DNA of 64,000 nt from Bdellovibrio bacteriovorus (GCF_001592745.1 NZ_LUKD01000001.1:689384-753383), one strand, 5' to 3'; positions 45,609 to 55,486 are shown, counted from the stretch's first letter. Notes: generated by a model not told the origin, from the letters alone. Numbers and translations: made by a program.

Positions 45609-45840
45609 GAGGTTCTCCGAGCAAATCCTTTGCTGTCGTAGATTTTAGACTAGCAAGACCCGGTGCTACTTTGAAGCTATTTAAGTGAGGAGATTTTCTT
45701 TCCCGCCGGAAGCAAGACCTAGGTCTCAACGGCTTCAAACACTTTCTTTGCTAAAGTTGCGAAATAAATGCAGAACACGAGTTTTTAAGTATTTTTTTAT
45801 TCTCTCAACCACCGATAGAAAGATTACCAAGGAGACATCT

Positions 45841-47370
45841 ATGAGACTGGGGACGAAGATTATTTTAAACGTGGGATTATCCTGTGTGATCTGTACACTT
45901 GCCGCGGTTGCCATTTCTTCGTCAAAGGTTCATAACCAAGGACGCCACCAACTTATTGAAAAATCTCAGGCTATTCTTTCGCGTCTTGAAGCGATCCGTA
46001 GTTACATCGCGACCCAAGGAAAGCTTGAAAATGATTTTGCTCACGCAGTGACAAGATTTCCCGACGGCAAACTTCCAGAAGAAGAGCGTCAAAGCTTATT
46101 GCGCAAAGTTCCTATTTTTGCATCAATTGTCGTGGGATTTGAAAATGCCAAAGACGACGGCTACCAGTTTCGTGTGTTTGCAGACAAAGCACGTCGCGAA
46201 GGCAACAAAGCAACTTCTAAAGAACTTGAGATCCTCAAAAAATTTGAGGCCAATAAAGACTTGAATGAAATTGTCGAAGACACAGACCATGCCGTGATCG
46301 TCTATCGCCCCGTACGTCTTTCAGCCGCACAAGGCTGCCTTCTTTGCCACGGCGATCCGGCGACGAGCCCCTGGAAAAACGGAAAAGATATCTTAGGTTA
46401 TCCAATGGAAAACTGGAAGGACGGTCAACTTCACGGAGTTTTTGCTATCACCGCATCCACGGAAGAAGTTACCGCGGCAGCGATGAATACGACTTATTCA
46501 ATTCTAGGCTGGGCACTGTTAATCACTGTTTCGATTCTAGTTATTTCCATCATCCTTGTGCGTAAGCCTATGGCGGCTTTATTGGAATCTATCAGTTTAC
46601 TAAATGTCGCCGGCACGCAAGTTTCTAGTACGGGTCAAGAGATCCGTGACTCGAGTCAAAACTTGAGTAATGCCGCTGTCACTGCTGCAGCCTCTATTGA
46701 AGAGACTTCCGCTTCCACAGAAGAAGTGTCCAGCATGGTTAAGATGAATACAGAGCACGCCAGCAAAGCTCGTGATCTAGCTCATCAAGCGCAGGAAAAA
46801 GCGCGCATTGGCGAAGAAGAGGTTCGTAAGCTGACTGTCTCTATGAACGAAATCACGACAAGCTCGAAAAAAATTGAAGAGATCATCACTGTGATTGACG
46901 ACATCGCATTCCAAACAAACCTTCTGGCATTGAATGCTTCCGTTGAGGCCGCTCGCGCCGGAGAGCATGGTAAGGGTTTTGCCGTTGTGGCGGAAGCTGT
47001 TCGCAGCTTGGCGCAAAGAAGTGCGACCTCCGCGAAAGAGATCTCAACATTGATCAATGAAAGTGTTACGAATATTGAAAAAGGCCAAAAGGTCGTTCAA
47101 TCTAGTGAAGTCTCTTTGAAAGAGATTGTAAAGACCATCGAACATCTTTCTACTCTTAACGACGAAATTTCTACTGCCAGCAGTGAACAAGAACAAGGCA
47201 TCGTTCAAATAAATAAAGCGCTTTTTGAAATGGATAAGATCACTCAAGCCAATGCAGCCGCCGCAGAAGAATGTGCCGCGGCTTCAGAAGAATTGGCCAC
47301 TCAGTCCACCGTCATGGACGAAGCCGTTAAGAATTTGAACCACATCATTACTGGTAAAAACGCAGCCTAA
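45841..47370 (+). CDS. Chemoreceptor with haem-motif periplasmic domain (copy 1)
   Basis: A 509-residue methyl-accepting protein. Helix 1 (about 7-28) leads to a periplasmic domain of the DUF3365/Tll0287-like type with a c-type haem motif CLLCHGDP (Cys166, Cys169, His170) and [15 protein letters not shown]. Helix 2 (about 220-240) is followed almost directly by the signalling coiled coil; I see no clear HAMP domain. The hairpin tip [24 protein letters not shown], split here as [15 protein letters not shown] and SVEAARAGE, is intact. It may sense redox state, NO or oxygen through haem. The ATG at 45841 has AAGGAG; a longer frame upstream lacks one. Confidence 0.9.
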   Translation: MRLGTKIILNVGLSCVICTLAAVAISSSKVHNQGRHQLIEKSQAILSRLEAIRSYIATQGKLENDFAHAVTRFPDGKLPEEERQSLLRKVPIFASIVVGFENAKDDGYQFRVFADKARREGNKATSKELEILKKFEANKDLNEIVEDTDHAVIVYRPVRLSAAQGCLLCHGDPATSPWKNGKDILGYPMENWKDGQLHGVFAITASTEEVTAAAMNTTYSILGWALLITVSILVISIILVRKPMAALLESISLLNVAGTQVSSTGQEIRDSSQNLSNAAVTAAASIEETSASTEEVSSMVKMNTEHASKARDLAHQAQEKARIGEEEVRKLTVSMNEITTSSKKIEEIITVIDDIAFQTNLLALNASVEAARAGEHGKGFAVVAEAVRSLAQRSATSAKEISTLINESVTNIEKGQKVVQSSEVSLKEIVKTIEHLSTLNDEISTASSEQEQGIVQINKALFEMDKITQANAAAAEECAAASEELATQSTVMDEAVKNLNHIITGKNAA

Positions 47371-47401
47371 CCTCCTCCAATTATTAATTTTTAGACACAA
47401 T

Positions 47402-47441
47402 CAAATCTGAGTTTACTATCAAACTCAGATTTGTTTTTATT
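47402..47441 (+). terminator. Rho-independent terminator
   Basis: A perfect 13-bp stem (47402-47414 with 47421-47433) followed by TTTTTATT, after the first chemoreceptor gene. Confidence 0.92.
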
Positions 47442-47619
47442 CAATTCGGGCCTCCTATTATATTTAAACGCACAGAGAAACAAAATTCCCACCCAAGGCC
47501 TAGCCGCTTTTTTAGGACCCACTCAGTTTTCGCTGCCTAAATTTGTAACTTATGTCTAAGGAACACGAGCTCGATAAGGAGGACATCGAAAGAACATCGT
47601 AATTTAAGGAGCGACCCAC

Positions 47620-49281
47620 ATGAAATTTAACGCCAAGGTTATGTTGAGCATTCTTTTAGCCTGTATCATCTGCACCACCGCGGCCGTTCTGGTTTCTACA
47701 TCCCGTATCTCTTTACAGGGTGAAACGCAATTAATCGAAAAATCACGCGCCATACTTTCCCGCTTAGAATCGGTTCGCTCGTACATTGCCTCTCAAGGTG
47801 GACTGAAGAATACAATTCAAGACGCTATCACGGAGCATCCGGATGGAAACTTGTCGAAGGATGCAAAGCTGACAATTCTAAAACAGGTTCCTATCTTCGC
47901 CGCGATGAAGGTAGGTGCAGAAAATGCTTCAGAAGAAGGATACACTTTCCGCGTGTTTTCAGGTGAGCCTCGCAATGATGACAATCGCGCCACGGATACT
48001 GAGATGGCCATCCTTAAAAAATTTGAAGCAGATCCTTCGTTGAAAGAACTGTCTTCAACCACAGAGAACGAAATTATCGTTTATCGCCCCGTACGCCTTT
48101 CCGAATCACAAGGCTGCATGAATTGCCACGGCGATCCGGCGCAATCTCCGTGGAAAAATGGCAAAGATATTTTAGGTTACCCAATGGAAAACTGGAAAGA
48201 TGGAAAACTGCATGGTGCCTTCGCTGTGATCTCCAGTAAAGCTGAAATCAAAGCCGCAGCGGCCAATGCCACTTGGTACATTGTTGGTTGGTCGACGGGC
48301 CTTTCTATCCTCGCCATGTTTATCGCCTTTATGTTCTTGAAAAAACCGATGAAGGCTTTAGCGGGTATCGCAGAAAAGCTTCAAGAAACAGGTTTAGGTG
48401 TTGCCCAAGCCAGCCGCGAAATCACGAAGTCTTCACAAGATCTCAGCACTGCAGCTTCAACGGCAGCCGCTTCTATTGAACAGACGACTTCGGCGACTGA
48501 AGAAATGTCGAGCATGATTAAGCTCAACGCCGAACACACTCGTGAGGCGAAAAATTTAGCAGAAGATGCGCAGACAAAAGCGCGCGCTGGTAAAGACGAA
48601 GTTGAAAAACTGATCTTCTCTATGGGAGAGATCGCGAAGAGCTCAAAGAAAATCGAAGAAATCATTACAGTGATCGACGATATCGCCTTCCAAACAAATC
48701 TTTTGGCCTTGAACGCGGCCGTGGAGGCAGCTCGTGCAGGTGAACAAGGGAAAGGTTTTGCCGTCGTCGCTGAGGCCGTTCGTGCGCTGGCACAAAGAAG
48801 TGCCACGTCCGCGAAAGAAATCTCAGATTTGATTCGTGATAGCGTCGAAAAAATCGAAAACGGTCACGAAGTCGTTCAGGCCAGCGGAACCATGTTGACA
48901 GAGATCGTTCAACGCATTGAAAAGCTGACTTCGGTGAATATTGAAATCTCTACGGCAAGCTCAGAACAGGCTCAAGGTGTGACGTCGATTAACATGTCCA
49001 TCAACGAAATTGACCGCGTCACTCAAGGCAATGCTTCTGCCGCTGAAGAATGTGCGACCAATGCAGAAATCTTGTCCGATCGCTCTGCCCAAATGCACTC
49101 GATGGTTCAAGAGTTGACGCAAATTATGGAAGGTAAGTCGGTCAAGGGAGAAACGTTACACGCTCCTATCCCTCGATCAACGTCAACGGCACCGACTAAG
49201 AAGTCAAACCCTGCACCAAAGACAGCAGCGCGTGCCTCGAAGCACCACGATGACTTGTTACCCTTAGACGATGCTTCTTAG
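47620..49281 (+). CDS. Chemoreceptor with haem-motif periplasmic domain (copy 2)
   Basis: A 553-residue paralogue of the preceding chemoreceptor with the same domain order and the haem motif CMNCHGDP at exactly the same residue numbers (Cys166, Cys169, His170). The tip is intact with [15 protein letters not shown]. It differs by a longer C-terminal tail (about 500-553) rich in Thr, Pro and Lys after the signalling domain. As in copy 1 no clear HAMP is seen. The two genes most likely arose by tandem duplication. AAGGAG precedes the ATG. Confidence 0.9.
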   Translation: MKFNAKVMLSILLACIICTTAAVLVSTSRISLQGETQLIEKSRAILSRLESVRSYIASQGGLKNTIQDAITEHPDGNLSKDAKLTILKQVPIFAAMKVGAENASEEGYTFRVFSGEPRNDDNRATDTEMAILKKFEADPSLKELSSTTENEIIVYRPVRLSESQGCMNCHGDPAQSPWKNGKDILGYPMENWKDGKLHGAFAVISSKAEIKAAAANATWYIVGWSTGLSILAMFIAFMFLKKPMKALAGIAEKLQETGLGVAQASREITKSSQDLSTAASTAAASIEQTTSATEEMSSMIKLNAEHTREAKNLAEDAQTKARAGKDEVEKLIFSMGEIAKSSKKIEEIITVIDDIAFQTNLLALNAAVEAARAGEQGKGFAVVAEAVRALAQRSATSAKEISDLIRDSVEKIENGHEVVQASGTMLTEIVQRIEKLTSVNIEISTASSEQAQGVTSINMSINEIDRVTQGNASAAEECATNAEILSDRSAQMHSMVQELTQIMEGKSVKGETLHAPIPRSTSTAPTKKSNPAPKTAARASKHHDDLLPLDDAS

Positions 49282-49306
49282 TTGATAAATTTTCTTTTCT
49301 GCTAGG

Positions 49307-49346
49307 AAAAGGACGAATTCTCAGATTGAGACTTCGTCCTTTTTCG
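49307..49346 (+). terminator. Rho-independent terminator
   Basis: AAAAGGACGAA (49307-49317) pairs with TTCGTCCTTTT (49333-49343), followed by T. Confidence 0.85.
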
Positions 49347-49418
49347 TCACCTGTCAGCCTTTTTTACTCTCAGAATCAGCACCGCCTTACTCGATGTGGA
49401 TAAGAGCTTGCACTCTTT

Positions 49419-51230
49419 ATGCGCATGAAGACATGTCTGCTTTTAATCTTAGGATCCCTTCTATTTTCAGTCGGCGCCACAGCCGCTCCGAAAAGAATCT
49501 GCACCATGACTTTAAACTCTGAAAACGAGCGCGAAGTTCTAAGAAGTCTTTATGCGGGCAGCGATGTCGAAGTCATCGAACTTGTTCCTGCGAATAAGGA
49601 TCCTCAATGGCTACAAAAAGCCTGTCAAAGCGGTATTGAATGCGATGTGCTTTTAGTATCGGGACATTTCGGCGGAGTGTTTTTCGGTGAAGGGGTCAGT
49701 ACAACATTAGATCTTAAAGAAATTGAAAAGCTCAGTTGTGAAAATGCGTGTCCCGGCATCTTGAACAAGCCCAAAGATATTTTCTTGATGGGATGTAACA
49801 CCTTGGCGACCAAAGTCCCCGACAAACGCTCCATTGAAGAATACGTCGAAGTTCTAATTAAAAACGGTTTTCCACGTGATCTCGCCGAGCGCGTCGCCTT
49901 TTCTCGCTATTCCGATTACGGTATGAGCATCAGCCAGATTTTTTCTTCGGCTTTTCCTCAGGCGGAAAGACTGCACGGATTTTCGAGCACAGGTCCCATG
50001 GGCCGTGTTGCAGGTCCGATGATGCGCAGAGCTTTGAAAGATATTTCCAAAGAAACATTTTTCACGAAAGGCCCGAACATCCAAAAGTTCAAAGATGTTT
50101 TTGCAGGAACTAGTTACCGTATTGTAGACCCTAAAAAAGAAATGGATCCGAACTACCGCCATCTTGCTTGTAAGACATATTCGAAAGATACGGGCCACAA
50201 CAAAGAAGCCATCGAGTTTATTTCTCAAAAAACGAATTTAAAAAAATACTACGAGCCTCTTTTAGAAGCCTCAGAAAATCCGTCCTTTTTAGCCCAATTG
50301 CAAAACACCGTGCTTCCTTCGCCGGAAATCACCAGAAATTTTGAAAATTTCTTCGCACAAATCAGTTCAGCAAAATCTTTACCGATGAAAATGAAATTCC
50401 AATTTTTGGAATTGCAAGCCAAGCTCGGTTTGATGCCAGAGATGGTAAAACGAGAACAACAAGAAAAACTCATCCGTCAAAGATTAGCAAACGGCTTGAA
50501 CTTCATCATCACCGACCAGCTTTGCACAATGAAAGACCATCTTAAAAACATCGAACTTAAGGGCGATTGGGTCAAGCTAGACAAAGTAGGCATCCCCTTC
50601 ATGCCCAGAGTCGCTCAGTGCTTTGGCTCTTACGACACACGAATGGAAGATTTATTAAAAGCGATGGCAACAATGGATGACCCTTCGTGGAGACGCGAAG
50701 CCGTTCGCGCATTGGCTCCCCGCCTAACACCAATAGAAGTCCAGGATCTTTTGATCGCCTCTTCAGCATGGTCCGTCCGCGACCACCAAGACATCCTGTA
50801 CACTCTAAACCAAAAACAACAAGACCCCTTACCACCCATGGCCCAACATTGCATGCTTAAAGCCAAACGCCAAGACACAGCAGATTCACGCGACGGCTAC
50901 CGCTGGGGCTGCTACAAAGAGTTCGAACACCTTATTGATACACCCGCAAAGTGCCATCAAGTCGCCGACCAATTTGAAACCAACAGCGTATCAGGCATCG
51001 ACTGGAACTGCCTCACCAGATTCAACTCAAAAATCCACCTAGGCGCCTGCATGGCATCGGCAGACCGCAACCAAGACCCAGAAAACTCTGACGACATCCG
51101 CTGGTACTGCTGGAGCAAACTCCACGACCAAAACCAACTCAGCCGCTCCGAGTGCTTAGCCCTAGCCTCCTCAATGCGAATCCAAGGCAACCGCTTCAAA
51201 GCCAACTGGAACTGCATGAACCGCCTCTAA
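49419..51230 (+). CDS. Exported protein: CHAT/caspase-like pair plus four Cys repeats
   Basis: A 603-residue exported protein (signal peptide to about residue 22). The N-terminal part has a strand followed by Gly-His (DVLLVSGHFGG, His83) and a second strand followed by Cys (KDIFLMGCNTLA, Cys126), the pattern of CHAT/clan CD peptidases. The middle (about 250-470) is helical and has a possible HEAT-like stretch around DPSWRREAVRALAPRL. The end is a fourfold repeat (Cys478, Cys512, Cys544 and Cys579 begin the units) with the pattern C-x3-A, then W-x-C-x2-[EKR]-[FL]. I know no family with this repeat. Activity is inferred from motif shape only. No Shine-Dalgarno is visible. Confidence 0.65.
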   Translation: MRMKTCLLLILGSLLFSVGATAAPKRICTMTLNSENEREVLRSLYAGSDVEVIELVPANKDPQWLQKACQSGIECDVLLVSGHFGGVFFGEGVSTTLDLKEIEKLSCENACPGILNKPKDIFLMGCNTLATKVPDKRSIEEYVEVLIKNGFPRDLAERVAFSRYSDYGMSISQIFSSAFPQAERLHGFSSTGPMGRVAGPMMRRALKDISKETFFTKGPNIQKFKDVFAGTSYRIVDPKKEMDPNYRHLACKTYSKDTGHNKEAIEFISQKTNLKKYYEPLLEASENPSFLAQLQNTVLPSPEITRNFENFFAQISSAKSLPMKMKFQFLELQAKLGLMPEMVKREQQEKLIRQRLANGLNFIITDQLCTMKDHLKNIELKGDWVKLDKVGIPFMPRVAQCFGSYDTRMEDLLKAMATMDDPSWRREAVRALAPRLTPIEVQDLLIASSAWSVRDHQDILYTLNQKQQDPLPPMAQHCMLKAKRQDTADSRDGYRWGCYKEFEHLIDTPAKCHQVADQFETNSVSGIDWNCLTRFNSKIHLGACMASADRNQDPENSDDIRWYCWSKLHDQNQLSRSECLALASSMRIQGNRFKANWNCMNRL

Positions 51231-51248
51231 AAAACCAAACCATGAGGC

Positions 51249-51287
51249 ACCAAAAAAAATCCTCGACGCAAAAAACGCCGAGGACTT
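51249..51287 (-). terminator. Rho-independent terminator of the murC unit
   Basis: CCTCGGCG pairs with CGTCGAGG (one G-T pair), followed on the minus strand by a run of eight T. Confidence 0.85.
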
Positions 51288-51349
51288 TGTTATTTAATAA
51301 TTTGAAATTCTGAACATCGTAGGCTGCGCTGAAGGAGAGGGCTCCGATT

Positions 51350-52711
51350 TTAAAGCTGATTCAAAACATCAAGACCAAGTTTCCATCCGTCGCCGGCTCC
51401 TAGAGTGACGAAGACATCGCCTTCTTTAAGGAGACCCAACACTTTCTGAGTCGCCTTCTCATCACGCAGGAAATAAGAAGCATTGGCATGTTTCATATCC
51501 AAAGCGAGCTTTTCACTGCTGATTCCCGGAATCGGCGCTTCACCCGCCGCATAGATATCGGTTAAAAGAACTGTGTCGGCCTCTTTGAAGGCTGTTGTGA
51601 AATCATGCCAGCAGTGTTGCGTGCGTGAATAACGATGTGGTTGGAAAAAGACGACCAAGCGTTGGCCAGGATACTTTTCACGGAAGGCTTGCAAGACTGC
51701 GCGCACTTCTGTGGGATGGTGACCGTAGTCATCGTAAATTCTGATGCCGCGTTTTTCGCCTTTGAAGTGAAACCGACGATCCACACCCTCAAAGCGCTGA
51801 AGACCTTTTGCACAAGTTGCAAATGGAATTCCGGCGGCAACACCCGCACAAATGGCGGCTGTCGCATTCAAAGCATTGTGACGACCTGGAACTTTCAAAC
51901 TGAATTCGCCCACTAAGTGGCGCGTTCCTAAAAGACGATCACTGCGATACAGAGAGTAATTGCCTTGCTCACCAGAAAGAACCAGATCGTTCTTTTCATC
52001 AAAGCCGTAGAATAAAATACGTTTTGGGAAATTTTCAAAAATCTGACGGATCACGGGATCATCACCGCAAGCAATGACTTTTCCATAGAATGGAACCTTT
52101 TGGGCAAAGTCATAAAAACTTTTTTGCAAGTTTTCAAAAGTCTTATAGTGATCCAAATGGTCGGAATCCACGTTCGTGATGATCGCCACTTCCGGAGAAA
52201 GTTTTTGGAAACTGCCATCAGACTCATCAGCTTCAGCAACCAACCAGTCACCAGATCCCAACATCGCCGTTGACTTGATCAACTCAAATCGTCCCCCGAC
52301 AACAATCGTCGGACTTAAATTAGCTTCTAAGAAAATTGCTGACGTCATTGACGTCGTTGTTGTTTTTCCGTGAGTTCCTGCGACAGCGACTCCACGCTTA
52401 AGACGCATGATTTCCGCCAAAGCTTCAGCTCTTGGGATTAAAGGAATTTGACGTGCACGGGCTTCAGAGATCTCTGGGTTTCCGTATTGAATGGCGCTAG
52501 AATAAACCACCACATCCGCATCGCCAACATTGGAGGATTGATGTCCTTTAAAGACTTTCACTCCAATTTCGCGAAGACGTTCCGTGTTGGCGTTGTCTGC
52601 GATGTCACTTCCTGAAACTTTTGCGCCGATATTGTGAAGAAGCTCCGCGAGCCCACACATACCGATGCCCCCGATACCTACGAAATGAAATTTGGCCTGT
52701 TGTAACTTCAT
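51350..52711 (-). CDS. murC: UDP-N-acetylmuramate-L-alanine ligase
   Basis: MurC adds L-Ala to UDP-MurNAc, the first step of the peptide stem. The 453-residue protein has the N-terminal FVGIGGIGMCGLAELL, the ATP site AGTHGKTTTTSM, the central VAEADESDGSFQKLSP and VITNVDSDHLDHY, and the closing IYDDYGHHPTEVRA. It overlaps murG by 4 bases (ATGA) and ends the murF-side half of the dcw genes. In the usual order murB, ddl or ftsQ would follow; here a plus-strand island intervenes. Confidence 0.97.
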   Translation of the reverse strand: MKLQQAKFHFVGIGGIGMCGLAELLHNIGAKVSGSDIADNANTERLREIGVKVFKGHQSSNVGDADVVVYSSAIQYGNPEISEARARQIPLIPRAEALAEIMRLKRGVAVAGTHGKTTTTSMTSAIFLEANLSPTIVVGGRFELIKSTAMLGSGDWLVAEADESDGSFQKLSPEVAIITNVDSDHLDHYKTFENLQKSFYDFAQKVPFYGKVIACGDDPVIRQIFENFPKRILFYGFDEKNDLVLSGEQGNYSLYRSDRLLGTRHLVGEFSLKVPGRHNALNATAAICAGVAAGIPFATCAKGLQRFEGVDRRFHFKGEKRGIRIYDDYGHHPTEVRAVLQAFREKYPGQRLVVFFQPHRYSRTQHCWHDFTTAFKEADTVLLTDIYAAGEAPIPGISSEKLALDMKHANASYFLRDEKATQKVLGLLKEGDVFVTLGAGDGWKLGLDVLNQL

Positions 52712-53778
52712 TGCAAGATTTCCTTTGCGATCGTGGTCGCCGCTTGAGGGATGTAGAAGTTCTTTATATTCTGAACCATCTGTTCACGCAAAGCTTTATC
52801 GTTTCTTAAAGATTGAACTTCTGAAATCAATCTTTCCGGAGTTAAATCTTTCTGTAAAATCATGCGACCTGCATTTTTTGACACAAGACTTTCAGCATTT
52901 TTTTGCTGATGATTGTCGGCCGCTGGCAAAGGAATAATGATCGGGATAATCCCGAAAGCCGCAGCCTCAGCGATAGAGCTCGCACCACCTCGGCTGACGA
53001 TGATGTCGGCCCAACGATAGTATTTTGGCATGTCGTAGATGAACTCCTGTGGCTCAACACTGCATGGAGCTCCACGATATTTTTCTGAAATGGTTTTAAA
53101 ATCCAAAGATCCCAACTGATGAACGACAGACAAGTTACGAACCCAATCCCCACCGGACATGATGGCGTCGCTTAAACAGTTATTGATCGCACGTGCACCT
53201 TGGCTGCCACCAAAAGAAAGAAGATGGAAGTTGTCATCTTCGCGTTTTTCGGTCTGGGCGTTTTCGATTTCTTCGCGCACGGGCATTCCGGCTTGAATCA
53301 CGTTATCGCTCTTTAAGTGTTTCTTGGCTTCAGCAAAAACAACGAAGCACTTATCAACGAAACGCGCCAGAAGACGATTTGCCATTCCTGGCATCGCATT
53401 CGGTTCCCAGATGGCCGTATTAAAACCGATGATACTGGCAGCCAGTACGAAAGGACCCGAGGCATAACCGCCCACGCCGATCACGTACAAAGGCTTCAGT
53501 TGGCCCAGCAGGCGAATCGACTGCCAAACGCCCAAAGGAATTTTAAAAAGAGTTTTTAGCTTTTGAAGGGGACTTTTGACGTTCAGCTTACCGGACTCGA
53601 TCAAGTGAAGCGGGAAACCTTCGCGAGGAACAATTTTCGTTTCTAAACCCATCGCCGTGCCGACAAAATGAACTTCCACACTGGGATCCATTTTTTGAAT
53701 AGCCCGCGCGATTGCTATACCAGGATAAATGTGACCACCGGTCCCACCACCCGCGATCACAATCGTCTTTTTACTCAT
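52708..53778 (-). CDS. murG: Lipid II synthase MurG
   Basis: MurG transfers GlcNAc from UDP-GlcNAc to lipid I on the inner face of the membrane. The 356-residue GT-B protein has the first Gly loop GGGTGGHIYPGIAIA, the second loop SFGGSQGARAIN and the UDP-GlcNAc site SRGGASSIAEAAAFG with nearby PLPAADNHQQKNAE. Its ATG overlaps the ftsW stop (TAATG) and its end overlaps murC. Confidence 0.96.
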   Translation of the reverse strand: MSKKTIVIAGGGTGGHIYPGIAIARAIQKMDPSVEVHFVGTAMGLETKIVPREGFPLHLIESGKLNVKSPLQKLKTLFKIPLGVWQSIRLLGQLKPLYVIGVGGYASGPFVLAASIIGFNTAIWEPNAMPGMANRLLARFVDKCFVVFAEAKKHLKSDNVIQAGMPVREEIENAQTEKREDDNFHLLSFGGSQGARAINNCLSDAIMSGGDWVRNLSVVHQLGSLDFKTISEKYRGAPCSVEPQEFIYDMPKYYRWADIIVSRGGASSIAEAAAFGIIPIIIPLPAADNHQQKNAESLVSKNAGRMILQKDLTPERLISEVQSLRNDKALREQMVQNIKNFYIPQAATTIAKEILQ

Positions 53779-54920
53779 TAGTTTTTCACCTTCGCATGCG
53801 TCCAGCGTGATCCGAATCGACGAGAAAATTTATCCTCTTCAAAAGAGTTTTCGATGTTCAGGATCAAACCAAACATAAAACACAATGATACCAAAGAACT
53901 TCCACCGTAACTCAAGAATGGCAGAGTCAGACCTTTCGTCGGAAGAAGTCCCATAACCACCCCCGCATTGATAAAGACACTCAGTCCAAAAGTCACTGAC
54001 AAACCTAAAGCCAAAGCTCTTTTAAAGGGTTCTTCAGCTTTCACTGCGATCTGGATCCCGCGAAACACGACGAATCCATACAGAGCCAGAATCGCCACAA
54101 AACCGATGAAACCCATCTCTTCACCCAACACCGCCATTGTGAAATCCGTGTGCGCTTCAGGTAAGAAGAACAATTTTCCTTGGCCTTGTCCCAATCCTGC
54201 ACCCGTCAAGCCACCCGAGTGAAAACTGAGCATACTCTGAATCACTTGGAAGCCCTTCTGAGCAGGATCGGACCAAGGATCCAAGAACGCCAAAACACGC
54301 GCCCGACGGTAAGGAACCGACATCACCAAAAAATAAAACGCAGGAATCAAAACCGCAAAGGACGCAATAATGTATTTCCACTGTAAGCCGAACGCAAAAA
54401 GCAATGTCACGCCCACCATCATGATGATGGCAAACGTTCCGAAGTCAGGCTGCTTTAACAAAAGCGCCATAGGGAAAATCATAAAGAGCACAATCCAATG
54501 CCACTTCACACGCGCTAAGAAGTTTTCTTGGCGGACCACAAGGCTTGCGAATAAAAGACTGAAAGAGATCTTCAGCAATTCGCCCGGTTCAAAACGAATT
54601 CCAAACGGAAGCTGAATCCAGCGCATCGCCCCGCCAACACGAACTCCTAAACCGGGAACATACGTCGCTAAGACACCTAACGTCGCTAAAAGCCAAAAGG
54701 CCCAACCGTATTTTTCGATGTAGCGAAAAGGAATATGAATGGTGGCAATCAGAACAGCAAACGCGATCAGAGCGAAGATGAACTGTCTTTTGAAGAAGAA
54801 AAGACCGTCCCCGTAAGATTCGATCGCGAAAATAAAGCTGGAGGAATAAACTTGGACAAGGCCAATACCCAGAAGAGTGATGATGGCTAAAAACAAGCTG
54901 CTAGACAAATATCTCAACAT
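53778..54920 (-). CDS. ftsW: Septal peptidoglycan polymerase FtsW (SEDS)
   Basis: A 380-residue membrane protein with about ten helices of the SEDS family, which polymerises lipid II with a partner class B PBP. The conserved stretches QPDFGTFAIIMMVG, the loop GLGQGQGKLFFLPEAHTDF with AVLGEEMGFIG, and the late LPTKGLTLPFLSYGGSSL are typical of FtsW/RodA; position in the dcw cluster argues for FtsW. It is coupled to murG. Confidence 0.95.
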   Translation of the reverse strand: MLRYLSSSLFLAIITLLGIGLVQVYSSSFIFAIESYGDGLFFFKRQFIFALIAFAVLIATIHIPFRYIEKYGWAFWLLATLGVLATYVPGLGVRVGGAMRWIQLPFGIRFEPGELLKISFSLLFASLVVRQENFLARVKWHWIVLFMIFPMALLLKQPDFGTFAIIMMVGVTLLFAFGLQWKYIIASFAVLIPAFYFLVMSVPYRRARVLAFLDPWSDPAQKGFQVIQSMLSFHSGGLTGAGLGQGQGKLFFLPEAHTDFTMAVLGEEMGFIGFVAILALYGFVVFRGIQIAVKAEEPFKRALALGLSVTFGLSVFINAGVVMGLLPTKGLTLPFLSYGGSSLVSLCFMFGLILNIENSFEEDKFSRRFGSRWTHAKVKN

Positions 54921-55005
54921 AGATGGGACTCCCGACCTTTAGTTAATCAGAAGTCCAATTTATCGTCTATGAATCTGAATTTGGGTTTTTAAAAGCTGGA
55001 CCCGC

Positions 55006-55374
55006 TTATTCGGAGATCACGTCAGCGTTAGGATCTTCAGTTTCCACCTTAGGAGCCGGAGCTGAAGTCGCCTTCTTGGCAGTCACCGCGCCCTTCTTTG
55101 TCGAAGCACAGCAGTAGATCACGCCGTTTTGGTCCGAAGAGTTTTTGTAGTTCGTGATTGAGAAGTTGCGGTTAGCGTCGCAACGACGTGCCATTTGCAT
55201 GCTTAGCTCCACGTCCAAGTCTGGATTCAAATCACCACTTACGAACTCACAGTACATTCCGGTGCTTGCTGCTAGTTTTTCACGTTGTTCCTGGCGAGCT
55301 TTAAAAGTTCCGGAAGCACAACCGGAAAGAAGAAGAACGGAAGATGTGAAGAGGATGAAAAGACGTTGGGACAC
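55006..55374 (-). CDS. Small lipoprotein inserted in the dcw cluster
   Basis: A 122-residue lipoprotein (lipobox LSGC, acylated Cys19). The mature part contains several cysteines (CEFVSGDLNPDLDVEL, RRCDANRNFSI and VIYCC) and an Ala/Lys/Pro-rich tail. Unknown function. It starts with GTG with AGGAGG upstream. It lies on the same strand between murD and ftsW and is separated from murD by a terminator. Confidence 0.75.
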   Translation of the reverse strand: MSQRLFILFTSSVLLLSGCASGTFKARQEQREKLAASTGMYCEFVSGDLNPDLDVELSMQMARRCDANRNFSITNYKNSSDQNGVIYCCASTKKGAVTAKKATSAPAPKVETEDPNADVISE

Positions 55375-55390
55375 TTAAGCCTCCTGGCTA

Positions 55391-55418
55391 AAAGAAGACC
55401 GTCCTTCTTGGACGGTCT
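55391..55418 (-). terminator. Probable rho-independent terminator after murD
   Basis: GACCGTCC (55397-55404) pairs with GGACGGTC (55410-55417), followed on the minus strand by TTCTTTT. Confidence 0.75.
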
Positions 55419-55443
55419 GATGCTTGTGAGCTGCTTCAGCTAC

Positions 55444-55486
55444 GGGCGCGCGTGCGCGCGCCCTGCGCTCTGCCGGCTGCCGCCGG
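55444..55486. repeat. GC-rich palindromic element
   Basis: GGGCGCGC (55444-55451) and GCGCGCCC (55456-55463) form a hairpin, followed by GCCGGCTGCCGCCGG. The base composition differs sharply from the surroundings. Confidence 0.5.

Noticed and set aside
45752..45777. Possible sigma28 (flagellar) promoter before the first chemoreceptor
   Set aside because: TAAAGTT is a good -35, but the -10 region GCAGAACA matches the GCCGATAA consensus at only about five of eight places and the spacing is one base short.
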